A stretch of 64,000 nucleotides of DNA from Heterodera schachtii (Eukaryota; Nematoda; Chromadorea; Rhabditida; Heteroderidae): NCBI GenBank assembly GCA_023374025.1, contig SIJG01000016.1, positions 1,158,642 through 1,222,641 on the forward strand, given 5' to 3'. The position numbers and the translations under genes are program-made. Shown here one piece after another: positions 54,507 to 64,000 of the stretch (position 1 is its first letter; each line of letters opens with the position of its first letter). The notes beneath the pieces were generated by a model that ran no database searches, was not told where the DNA came from, and was given only the letters and a program-made list of their open reading frames with translations.

Positions 54507-54875
54507 CAAGGGCGTAGGCAGGGGGGGGGCTGAGGGGGCTAAAGCCCCCCCCCCCCCCGAAACCCAAAAAAGTAAAAATTTTCAGTAAATTTTTTTGAAA
54601 TTTTATGCAATTTTCTTAACAAAATTGCATTAAAATACTCAAATTTTTCCCCGGCGGCTCCTATCGGCACCGCCGGACCCCATTTTACCATATTTTTGAA
54701 AAATGGAGACCAATAGCAACAAATAGTAATTTTTTGGCGAAAAACGGCTAAAAAGTTTTGTAAAATAACCCCCTAATTCGTGATTTCAAAAAACGAAAAA
54801 TGCACCCCTAACCCTAAAAATCGAATTTTTGACTTAAGCCCCCCCCCCGAAGCCAAGGGTCTGCTTACGCCCTTG
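54507..54875. mobile_element. hAT MITE between the two receptor copies
   Basis: The exact 8-bp duplication ATAAAGAC (54499-54506 and 54876-54883) flanks ends CAAGGGCGTAGGCAG and CTGCTTACGCCCTTG. Long G and C runs follow the ends, and the hairpin core lies at 54649-54676. The element is 369 bp, and non-coding. Confidence 0.9.
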
Positions 54876-54883
54876 ATAAAGAC

Positions 54884-55623
54884 ATTTTTAAAACAAAAAT
54901 TTATCAAATATAATTCGTTTTTTTTTTATTTTGCGAAAATCCTGAATAAATACATAAACGAAAAGGCACAAAGCTTAAAAATCCCTTCCCGTCTCATTGA
55001 CTTAGTCTTGAGAATCCGTTCGCAAATTTGTTGCGATGGGGGAATCGATTCGGATATCAAGTTTTGTTTGAGATTGGAGGAAATGACTAATGGGTAGGCG
55101 GGCAGGTGTGAGGGATAGGGTGGTGGGGGTATTGGGGTGTTCGAGAAGTTCTTGCCATCTTTGATGACAGTAAAATAAGGCCCAATTTTCCTTTCCAAAT
55201 TTTCTCCACCTTCTTCTCCCGGCTTCCGGACAATCCGTCAGTGGTCAATCCGTCAGTGGACAATCCGTCAGTATGTAGACAACCCGTCAGTGGTCAATCC
55301 GTCAATAACTATCCATAAGCAAATTTATTTTTAAAACACCCAGATTTATTTAAAATCATGTGAAAATTAATTTAAGTCGCTAAATTCTGAATTAATAATT
55401 TGTGCTATTTTAAAAAATTATGAAATAATCATTTTTAAAAAGAAAACCGGTGGGTCCAAAACCGGCATAACCGGCGGTACCGGTTAATAGCAGGTCGTGA
55501 CCTACCCTATTTGAAATATTTAAAATTTTTTATACTATTGAAAAACCATTATTTTGGGTGATTTTCGCTGTTCTTTTGAGCCCTCCCCCCGCCTCATTCC
55601 CTATTTGTAGGATAATGTCCGTA
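54884..55623. other. Spacer of the inverted duplication
   Basis: No gene is seen. It holds a tandem cluster of GGACAATCCGTCAGT words (55215-55310) and a right-end remnant of the GGTTT-word element (to 55507). Confidence 0.45.
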
Positions 55624-55838
55624 ATTAGGAATTTTTCAACCAAAATGAACCCGTTTTTAACAATTTTATTTTACAAGGACCAAGCCGGATATACCCGCTG
55701 TTATGAGTTTTATATCCGTTATCCATCCAATTAATTACAAATTGTGTCCATGTTTGTTTTTAGTGTTTTTTTGAAAATAATAAATTCTACAAAAATAATG
55801 TTAAAGTTTCGCAAAATCCAATTAATCTAATCACAAAA

Positions 55839-57172
55839 TTATTCATCTCTTCCATGCAATTCTTTGCTCAACAATAGACTCAATTTTCGCATCTCTAATA
55901 TTTCTAAAAATTGGGCCAATCCTTCTTTTTGCTTTAAACCAGGGTTCGGATCTGTTCTTATTTCTAAGAAATGTTCTGATTTTGGGCTATTGTTCTTATT
56001 TTGTTCTTATTTCTTAAATATATTCATAATTTTGAAATTTTATGGCAGAATTTCAATATTTTATCAAGAAAATATAAGATTTGAGGCAAAATTTGGTCAT
56101 TAACAAATCGCAATTAAAATTTAAAAAATTTTCCCGGCGGCGCCTATCGGCACCGCCGGAGCCCCTCCCCTCGCCCATTCACCAAAAGTTTTTTGGAAAA
56201 TGCGCCGCAAAAAAAGAGTTTAAAAATCTGATTTTTTGATTCCGAATGCACTGAAATTTACGATTTGCTTAATTCCTCACCAAAATTGTTAAAAATGATC
56301 ATGGGAGGTGGAAAATATAATATTTAATACATTTTCGATCGAATAAATTGTAAAAATAACTGATTTGAAGCAATTTTGCGAAATGTTCTTATTTTTGACC
56401 CGAAAATCTTATTTTTTGGCCTTGATGTTCTTATTTTGAAAAATTTTCGATCCGAACCCTGCTTTAAACTGATCATTTTCGGGTCCATGCCGACCAAAAG
56501 ACATTTGTCCAGGCGACAGCCGCGGCACCGAATTCCATCTAAAAAAAACTAATAAAGTTTAATTAAAATAATTTGTTATTTTATTCTTTTATTTTTTCTC
56601 TTTACAAACCTTTGCCAATTTTGCAATTTTTCTTTTCAAAACAAGAGAAATGAATTTGCTTAGCAACAACACGACGAAAGAATTGCTTGCAGCCTTAATT
56701 AGTTAAATTTGAGTTGCAAATTTAAGAGTTTTAATTAGTTTTTCCATCACTCACTTTCGCAACATCGGACACTGTAATAACAGTAAAGGCTCTTCCTACC
56801 GCACACTTTGCATTCACTTGGATTTCTTTTCGGTCGTCCCACCCCTTTTTTCTTCAACTTCTGATCACTTTGATCCGTCTCGCTTTCATTGTCCAATTTG
56901 GCTTCATCACCACCACCAATACCATTTATGTGTTTTTCCATTTCTATTTTTGGCACTTTGGCATTTTTCCATTCCGTGCCATAATTTTGCACCATTGATA
57001 AATCGTGGCTAAAATTTTGTGCCAAGAAATACTCAATTGCCGTCAAATTTCCCCGCTGTGGGCTCAACAAAACGCTCTTGATAAAGTCCAACTCCCTTTG
57101 GGCAGCACTTGCCAAAGATACTGTTGTTGAACAATTATTTTGCTTGGCCATTTTCTCCATAAGTCGAAACAT
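55839..57172 (-). pseudogene. Second nuclear-receptor copy, interrupted by a MITE
   Basis: Exon 1 (57172-56755), exon 2 (56693-56610) and the start of exon 3 (56538-56462) match the gene at 53397 with a few substitutions (for example YYSVRCC for YYGVRCC in finger 1, and several changes around residues 55-65). Exon 3 is then split by the hAT MITE at 55940-56461; counting one duplication copy, the two halves sum to exactly the 170 nt of the intact exon. The insertion lies after the second finger, so the DNA-binding domain stays readable and only the short tail is replaced. Whether it is expressed is unknown; I class it as disrupted. Confidence 0.8.
55940..56461. mobile_element. hAT MITE in receptor exon 3
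   Basis: The perfect ends CAGGGTTCGGATC and GATCCGAACCCTG are flanked by CTTTAAAC on both sides (55932-55939 and 56462-56469). The body repeats TGTTCTTATTT words at the ends and shares the hairpin core (56133-56159) and about 330 collinear bp with 41412-42218. The absence of this element at the same site in the other receptor copy proves insertion after the duplication. Confidence 0.93.
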
Positions 57173-58087
57173 TTTTAAATTGCTTAAAAAAATTGTAATT
57201 GACTTTTCTCTTTTATTAGATTTAATTGCCTTTTAAAATACTAAATCTAGAAAACTACTAAAAAATATGAATTGCTAGTATTGTTAAAATGGCATTAAAT
57301 TGAGAAAATGCATAAATAATTATAAGCATTAAATTTTCTTTTAGAACTGATTTTGTTAAATATATTCATTATCGAATGAAAAATAATATACTTTATAGAC
57401 CAAGAAAAATTTATGTAAAAATGTTTAAGCAATTGAAAAATGGGCCAAAAAAATTTGAAAATCATTGAAAAAGAAAATCCCAGCCTAAAAGAATATGAAA
57501 TTGCTGCAAAATTGGGAATTCTAATCTCAACTATTTTGGCGTTTTGCAAAAATTTTAACAAAAATGCAAAAAAATGAAAAACACACCCCTAAGAATCGGC
57601 CCAAAAAATTTCAGAAGAAAACAACCCCAATAAATGAAAAATTTTCTTAAAAATTCGTATTTCCCCTCTGTGGGCTCAACAAAACGCGCTTGATAAAGTC
57701 CAACTCCTTTTGGGCAGCTTTTGCCAAATACGATGCTGTTGAATCGGCTAGACAGTAATTTTGCGGGGCCAATTTCTCAATTAAGTCAAATTTTTAAAAT
57801 TGCTAAAAATAAAAATTATAATTGACTTTTCGCTTTTATTAGATTTAATTACCATTTAAAATACTAAGTTTAAGTTAACTATTAAAGTATGAATTTGCTA
57901 GTATTGTGAAATGGAACTAAATTGATAAAAATGCAAAAATAATTATAAGCCTTAAATTTTCTTTTTGAACTAAATAATTTCTTTTCAGGATTTTTTATTC
58001 AAGTGCAAAGTATTTCCCCAAGAAACGAAAGGCCTACAGATTCTCTCTTGGTTAAGGCAAACTCCGAAATTGGGATTTTGGCACATA

Positions 58088-59404
58088 CCGTATTTGCTCT
58101 AATTATCCCCCATGGGGGATTATTTTTCAACCTCTTCAGAAAGGGGGGGATAATTAGAGATTGGGGGATAAATGGAGAAGGGGGGATTATTTTTCGACAG
58201 AATTATTTTGTAAAAGATCAAGTAGACATAACAGGGATTAGAAATTTTTTGACCATGTCGCCAAAAAATGTCATCGAGTCAAAGAAAAATCATTTTTTTA
58301 TTGCATTTTTTAAAAGAAATTCTGTTTTTTCTAGTTTTTTAACTATCTATAATTAGGGTTGTAAATTATATGGATTAACATATTTTTTCTGAGCATATGC
58401 TATGAAGAAAGGGGCTTAAAATAGCATTTCTGCGTTAAAATTTTTCGATTTGGTGAAGGTTTTTAGTCCATATAAATCCATATGTTGTGGGTTTTCGGGG
58501 ATAAATTCATATTTGGCCATTTTGGAGCTTTTTAGTAAATATTTCGGGCTTTTTTAGACCATATTTTATGTCCATATTTCGCGTTTTTTAGTCCATCAAC
58601 CCTATCTATAATGCACAAAAAACACATTCTTTTTCAAAAAATTTTGTTTTAGCGCCACTTTTCATCACTAGGAATCACTATTTTGGGCTTGACACTATAA
58701 AAAACATTTTGGAAGTTGGCCACTAAAATAGTTTTTTTTTGCCACTATTCCGACATTTTTTTAAAAAATTTCTCAACAAAATGCAAGAAAAAAAATACAC
58801 CCCTAAGAATGGGTCAACCTCGTTTCGGCGCCAGCTCAGTTTTTGGACTATAACTTTTTCTTTATCAACCAAATCGAACTTGTAGGTATCATTCGAAAGC
58901 CCTGTGTTCTCTATTAGCATGCAAAATTGCCAAAAATTTCATTAGGTTAAAAAAAAGTTATGGTCAGAAGAATTCAAAAACCAACTTTTTTGGCTATAAA
59001 TTTTTTCCAAATTTTTGCAAGCTATTCATCCCCCATTTTTTTCTTGACAAGAATTTTGGATTTAAAAAATGTCAATATTTTCTAAAATATTAGAAGGAAA
59101 TGTAACCTCATTTGCAACAGCACCCAGTGAATAAAAAAATTTTTGCTCAATTTTTGGCTGAAATTTATGTCATTATGGACTTTTTGCCACTATCTTTGCC
59201 ACTATTTTGGCATTTGTAGTACTTTTACTGTCGATTTTGTTTGTTTTTTTTTAATTGACGGCATATAAATTTCTAAAAATTCTATTTATCCCCCTGGGGG
59301 ATAAATGGAGACTGGGGGATTATTTTTCAAACCGCTCCTAGACTGGGGGATAATTGGAGATTGGGGGATTAATGGAGATTGGGGGATAATTAGAGCAAAT
59401 ACGG
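58088..59404. mobile_element. TA-flanked MITE with TTATCCCCCA words, copy 2
   Basis: The ends CCGTATTTGCTCTAATTATC and GATAATTAGAGCAAATACGG are flanked by TA (58086-58087 and 59405-59406). Inside each end GGGGGATAATTGGAGATT words are reiterated. It belongs to the same family as 34612-35908 and is about the same size even though it carries a nested 251-bp hAT MITE. A block at 58810-58970 recurs, inverted, at the very start of the window. Confidence 0.78.
58354..58604. mobile_element. hAT MITE with TATGGA-word ends, nested
   Basis: The ends TAGGGTTG and CAACCCTA are flanked by the exact 8-bp duplication TCTATAAT (58346-58353 and 58605-58612). The 251-bp body reiterates TCCATAT/ATATGGA and TTTTTAGTCCATA. 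It is inserted in the TA-flanked element 58088-59404, so it is younger than that one. Confidence 0.88.
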
Positions 59405-59746
59405 TATTAGCCTATTGGGTAAACAAAACCGCAAAAAAATTTGTGCTCTATCTGATGATAGGCTTACCCGTTTTTTATAGAAAAAATTTCCCAACACCCT
59501 AAGACTTTTTTCGAAAATTTTCCAGAATTTAAGCCATTTTCGGGTTTTCAGAAGACCATGATGATGAAGTGATCTGATCAAGTTTGTGTAAAAGATTTTT
59601 TAGTCAGCATAAAAAGTTAGCCTAGCAGGAATTTTTCAGAATTTTTTCTATATTTAAAATTGTTATTCCGTGGGGCAATACTTTTGCACCGCCAAAAAAT
59701 GGGACACTGTGGTTTCACAATTTTTATTTCTTGAATGAGTGATCAG

Positions 59747-60324
59747 CAGGGCTGCCAAAAATATGCACGAAAAATAGCCAAAATATGCGCATAAATATGC
59801 AAATAAAGTAGTGAAATATACACCAAATATGCACAAAAATCGCAAAATATGCACCAAATATGCACAAAAAAACTTGAAAATTAGGGGTGCAAATTCAATA
59901 AAAAAATTTTATTCCTCATAAATTTTATCGTTTTTTTTTGCTATTGAAAATCAAAAATTTCTCAAGATTTTGGCACTAAAGCTCATCCTATTGTCTGCCA
60001 AGATTTTCTTAAGGGATATTCAAAACGGAAAATATTTGAAGAAAAATGGCAAAATATGCAAAAAAATCTGAAAATATTTGACGAAAAATGGCAAGATATT
60101 CAAAAAATCGGAAAATATGCACAAAAAATGGCAAAATATGCATGAAATATGCAGAAAAAGCCAAAATATGCAAATATGCACAAAAATCTCGAAATATGCA
60201 AAAATATGCAAATAAAAGTCTCGATTTTTATACGCAAACACAAAAAAGAAAGTGTTTTTCGTACTATTTAGAGCATGGAGAAGCCAGGAAAAAAATATAC
60301 TTTTGCATACTTTTGGCAGCCCTG
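59747..60324. mobile_element. hAT MITE with TATGCA-word body
   Basis: The ends CAGGGCTGCCAAAA and TTTTGGCAGCCCTG are flanked by the exact 8-bp duplication GTGATCAG (59739-59746 and 60325-60332). Most of the 578 bp is reiterated AAATATGCA/AAAATATGC. The first eight terminal bases equal those of 41412-42218, but the interiors are unrelated. Confidence 0.9.
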
Positions 60325-60332
60325 GTGATCAG

Positions 60333-61012
60333 TTTCCTTGCTCATTTGCGGTTTTGTTTAGCTTACCCAATAAGCTAACAGAATGTATATACTCGTTTAA
60401 AATTCAGTAATTAATTAATTCATTCATTCTTTAGGTTTGCCGTCCGCTGATTCGTTCAATCGTCTCACTTTTCGTGCCTTTTTTGCGTTAGAACCATGAA
60501 ATGTCGGCGGCTATTTTATCACAATAATTGCTTTTCTATTAATTCCCTTAATTTCTTCTCCGATCACTGCTTTGAGTTTGCTCCTTTAATGGCCGCAATT
60601 CCTTTGAACATTGCCGCATTAATACGGAGTATCGTCAGGCATTTCAAATGGAATTTCCATTTATTTTAAACTAATTTTAAATCAAAATAAAATTGCACCT
60701 CAATAAAATGTGCCTCTTATACTTTTGATCTCCAAACAACAAAGCTACGTGCCAATGCGTTGGTCAACGTTTCAACCCCGCGGCAAACCGTTGGCCGCGC
60801 ATTTGGCGGTTCCCATCACCAAATCAACATTCCTTCATGTTTATTTCGTCACATCCTCTTCACATTTAAATTTTAAATACGTAAATTGTAAACATAAATT
60901 TTTACGTGCAGTAAACAAAGCTATTTTGAGTAAAAAAAATCACAACAACAAAAATATGCAGTTTCGGGTTCCGGTCTAAATTGGATGAAATAGGTGTTAG
61001 ATTCATGATCAG
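60333..61012. other. Stretch with weak exon-like signals
   Basis: After TTTAG at about 60434 a short frame (SADSFNRLTFRAFFALE) ends at 60498, and 60710-60850 has balanced composition with an open plus-strand frame. Neither has start or splice support. Confidence 0.3.
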
Positions 61013-61612
61013 TAGGGCTGGGAATTTAAGTCAAATGATTTTTCTTTTGCTGACCTTAAATGACTTTAAAATGACTTAAAAAGTGATTCATAGTTTGTTT
61101 GAAGCTTCCAACACTAACATGCATTTTTTGTGACTTTTTTTTTGACTTTTTTCCACTTTTTGGGATTTTTATGTCTTTTTTGAGTTTTTGTGACTTTTTC
61201 ATGACTTTTTTTTTTAACATTTTTAAGGCAAAATTTGAATTTTAGCGAAGAAAATTTCAAAAAATAATCCGGTTTGGTGAAAAGGCAATTGAAATAGAAA
61301 CAGAGACCTAGGGAGCCAATTTTATCAGATTGTTTCAGGCATAAAAAATGCTATTTTAGGTGCCTATTTATAAAATTAAGTCCCTAAAAATCCGATCTCT
61401 ATTTAAAAGTTATTTTATAAATTGTTAAGAATAAAAAATAAAATTTTTTCGCTTTTGTCTAATTTTTGAGGACTTTTTTGGATTTATTTCGTGTTTTTTG
61501 GCATTTTATGTGACTTTTTGATTATTTTTTCATGACTTTTTTGCATTTTTGGCGTTTTATGACTTTTTCGAAACTTTTTAGCGATTTTTCATGACCTAAA
61601 TTCCCATCCCTA
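61013..61612. mobile_element. Probable MITE with GACTTTTT-word body
   Basis: The inverted ends TAGGGCTGGGAATTTAAGTC and GACCTAAATTCCCATCCCTA enclose 600 bp filled with TGACTTTTT and TTTTTGGCATTTT words. No matching 8-bp duplication is visible, so this copy is either old or rearranged. Confidence 0.6.
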
Positions 61613-61958
61613 ACATTGTAATACAGAACCTGTTCAAATCCACCTTTTTCACACCCCTTTTTATGGGATCAGCAGCAGCAGGCAGTGTAGAGGGAAAACG
61701 AAAACATAATATTTATTGATCAATGGTGCATAAAAAATTCACAAACAATAAATCCTATGGATTTCGCTACATTTGTTTTCTTTTTTCACAACAAAACATT
61801 CTAAGAAAATTCATAAACAATTTTTTTGCTTTTTTCCCAATGGGAAAACCACTAAACAACTCAGTACACAATTTACCATTGACGGATGCTTATTCAACAA
61901 AAAATTGTGAAACTTCCCCCCTAAATTCGGTTAATTATTTAGAATTTTAAAATAATCA

Positions 61959-63886
61959 ATGGATGACAATGACGAATTTGTTTTTGTTGATGAAAAATCG
62001 TTCACTGATCTCATCATCGAGCGATCCGGGGGAAGCCCAAACAAAACAACATTCACTGATGTGACTCAATTTGCTGCACTGTGATAATTTAATTAATTAA
62101 AATTTGGTAATTTGCTATTTTTAAGTGAATTTATAATTGATAACTATGTTAACAAATTGGAAATCAAGGACATTGGCAATGCTTTTGCGTCGGAAGTGCC
62201 ATTGGCACAAATTATTCGATGGAAATGGGATGATAAGGGGGCGCAAGTGATCAGCGAAGTGATTTACAAAATAATATCGATATTTTAATTAAAATTAAAT
62301 TTATTTAAAAATTTAGACGAAAACACTCACAATTGGCGCGAAATTGGAGTTCATTTACGTTCATTCTTTGACTACATTTGTTGTCAGAATTCTTAAAAAG
62401 CGGGAAATGAATGATAAAAAGTAAGTACAACATTTTCAATTAATGAAGCCGCTTCTCCCATTTTGGAACAAATTATTCTAAAGGTCTTGAAAAAATATAT
62501 TCGTTTCGAGCTTTAGGGATCGTCGATCAAATCAAAAAAAATAAATAAATCACCATTTATTTGTCGATTTTCTGTATCGTACATTTTACTTAAAAATATT
62601 CCAAAATGGTTGATAGCTTAATTAATACTTTTTTTACAAAATAACAATTCCTTTCGCTTTTGTCGTCCATGTCCGCCGATCAGTTCACTGGACGATGAAT
62701 TGACAGTAAAAATCGGTGATAAGCAGGTGAAAAAAATATTATATTATACATATATTGTCTACAATTCTGTGCCAAAAATATGACATTTCGAAATATTTTT
62801 CATTGACATTAAAATTCTTTAAAAGTCAAAATTCCAGGTATAGACTTCAAAAAGGCCGAAACCCAGTTACTCCCCCGACATTTATCAATTCTTTGTGGTC
62901 CGCGCAGAATTTTTCGAATATTTCAGCAATTTTATCTTTTTAAATTTTTAAAACGGATTAGGAGAGACAGGCTTAGCCCTAAGCCCTTGAACAATCCAGT
63001 GTCAAATTTCTATCATATTAAAATGCTATCGCAGATCACCGTGTCCGCTGCTTGGCTTATGTCCCTTTCGCCGATGATCAATCGGATGCTCAGTGTGGAG
63101 ATGAAGGAGAAGCAACAAAGAACACTCACTTTGGACGAATTGGGCGTGGACATGGAACTGTTCACGGAATTTCTTATGCACATCTCTCCCAATGCTCTTC
63201 ATGGACCAATTCTGCCAGGCCGTAATTATTTTTTCGAATAATTTCCGCTTTTAATTTTTTTTAATATTATTTTGCCTTATCATTTATCCATAAAATAAAG
63301 AGTTCCCAGGGACTTTATTTTTCACCCCCTCAAAAGGGGGGCTCTAATTTAGGGGGGGGGGGGGGGCTATGTTTTAGGAAATACGGCACAACGAATTTAG
63401 AGGCTTTAGAAAGCAGAAATAATTTTGATGTTTGGTTTTAAAACAAATTAATTTCGAATCGGTTCATTTTTAATCCAATTTTCACTTTTTTTATTCTAAT
63501 AATGCACTCACTATTAATGACTGATTTTATATAACCAAATGTAGAAACTAATAATTAAGCTAAAAATGTGCTTTTGCTGCTCAAATTGGCCGACTATTTC
63601 CAAGTTGATTGGTTGAAGTCGCGCTGTGAGAAGCATTTGATCAATTGCGTGGAAATTCCGCTGATCGACCGTTTCCTTCTGACCAAACAATACAGGCTCA
63701 CCATTTTGAAAGTGATTTTTTCAATTTTTAACCGAATTTTTAATTTTTTTTTTTCCTATTTAGAATTACTTTTTGCATTTGAATGTTGACAAATTGCGTG
63801 CCTTTTTCAAAGCAAATCGTGCTCAATTGTTGCCCAATGTCAGCGACGAGTTTTGCGGCGATATTTGTTTCCGCCTTTGTGGATAG
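61959..63886 (+). CDS. BTB/POZ-domain protein, multi-exon
   Basis: Supported exons are 61959-62080, 62126-62258, 62317-62420, a piece ending at 62726, 63035-63221, 63560-63711 and 63764-63886; every junction except the entry into the 62726 piece is in phase. The N-terminus (MDDNDEFVFVDEKSFTDLII) is an unrecognised domain with an IIRWKWDDKGAQ stretch. The BTB fold follows: DDELTVKIGDKQ, SAAWLMSLSPMINRMLSVEM, MELFTEFLMHISPN, KNVLLLLKLADYFQVDWLK and RCEKHLINCVEIPLIDRFLL. The end is a short BACK-like helix (HLNVDKLRAFFKANRAQLLP). BTB proteins dimerise and often act as Cullin-3 adaptors; there is no Kelch, MATH or zinc-finger partner domain here. The exon before 62726 needs transcript evidence. 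Confidence 0.75.
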
Positions 63887-64000
63887 CTTTTGTGAGCTCG
63901 GCATTTTCGGATTTTTCTTGAAAGGATAACATTGTTATCACCAGGGTTTCCACTTTTCTATAAGAGAATTGTTAAACAATATGATATGTTAAAACTATAA
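63887..64000. other. 3' flank of the BTB gene, window edge
   Basis: Nothing further is recognised. No canonical AATAAA is obvious in these 114 bases. Confidence 0.3.

Larger units (their letters stand above)
55624..57990. repeat. Right arm of the nuclear-receptor inverted duplication
   Basis: The reverse complement of 52580-54420, longer by the 522-bp MITE and its 8-bp duplication. Confidence 0.88.

Overview
The window looks like an AT-rich nematode nuclear genome, and a plant-parasitic (tylenchid, cyst-nematode-like) species is my best guess. The evidence is short GT-AG introns with phase-consistent exons, small secreted proteins of unknown family, a DNA-binding-domain-only nuclear hormone receptor, a BTB/POZ gene, a RING gene, and very dense small DNA transposons. 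The species cannot be fixed from sequence alone. No rRNA, tRNA, operon or CRISPR array was seen.

Layout. 1-7168: a broken copy (A) of a repeat carrying a BED-like zinc-finger gene, a membrane-protein exon, and a 2.85 kb hAT-type element (8-bp target duplication) containing a probable Helitron with a 30-bp minisatellite. 7169-12743: a young Ty3/gypsy LTR retrotransposon with a frameshift, followed by an unexplained 200-bp tail inside the target-site duplication. 12837-17269: a 1.14 kb inverted repeat holding two BED-finger copies, B (frameshifted) and C (intact). 18546-20745: a small secreted protein and a four-exon RING protein. 22400-26310: BED copies D (broken), E (intact) and F (fragment). 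27607-32039, minus strand: a secreted Cys-rich protein with Gly/Pro-rich tail, a tandem pair of related genes (one with a nonsense codon), and a 119-aa two-exon secreted peptide precursor. 36651-39662, minus strand: a five-exon, 411-aa secreted protein that reads as a bacterial/fungal-type ABC solute-binding protein, the strongest horizontal-transfer candidate. 44367-48211, minus strand: loose exons of a membrane protein and a clean four-exon, 259-aa secreted protein. 49577-51360: a foldback element enclosing exon-like gene pieces. 52580-57990: an inverted segmental duplication of a nuclear receptor gene, one copy interrupted by a hAT MITE. 61959-63886: a multi-exon BTB/POZ gene.

The most unusual property is the small-transposon landscape. 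Ten hAT-like non-autonomous elements were delimited, seven with exact 8-bp duplications and two with 7 of 8 matching. Many have bodies built from repetitions of the word that forms their own ends. Four with different ends share one GC-rich hairpin core. Two TA-flanked elements show the same self-reiteration. No transposase for these was seen in the window, so they must be mobilised from elsewhere or be dead.
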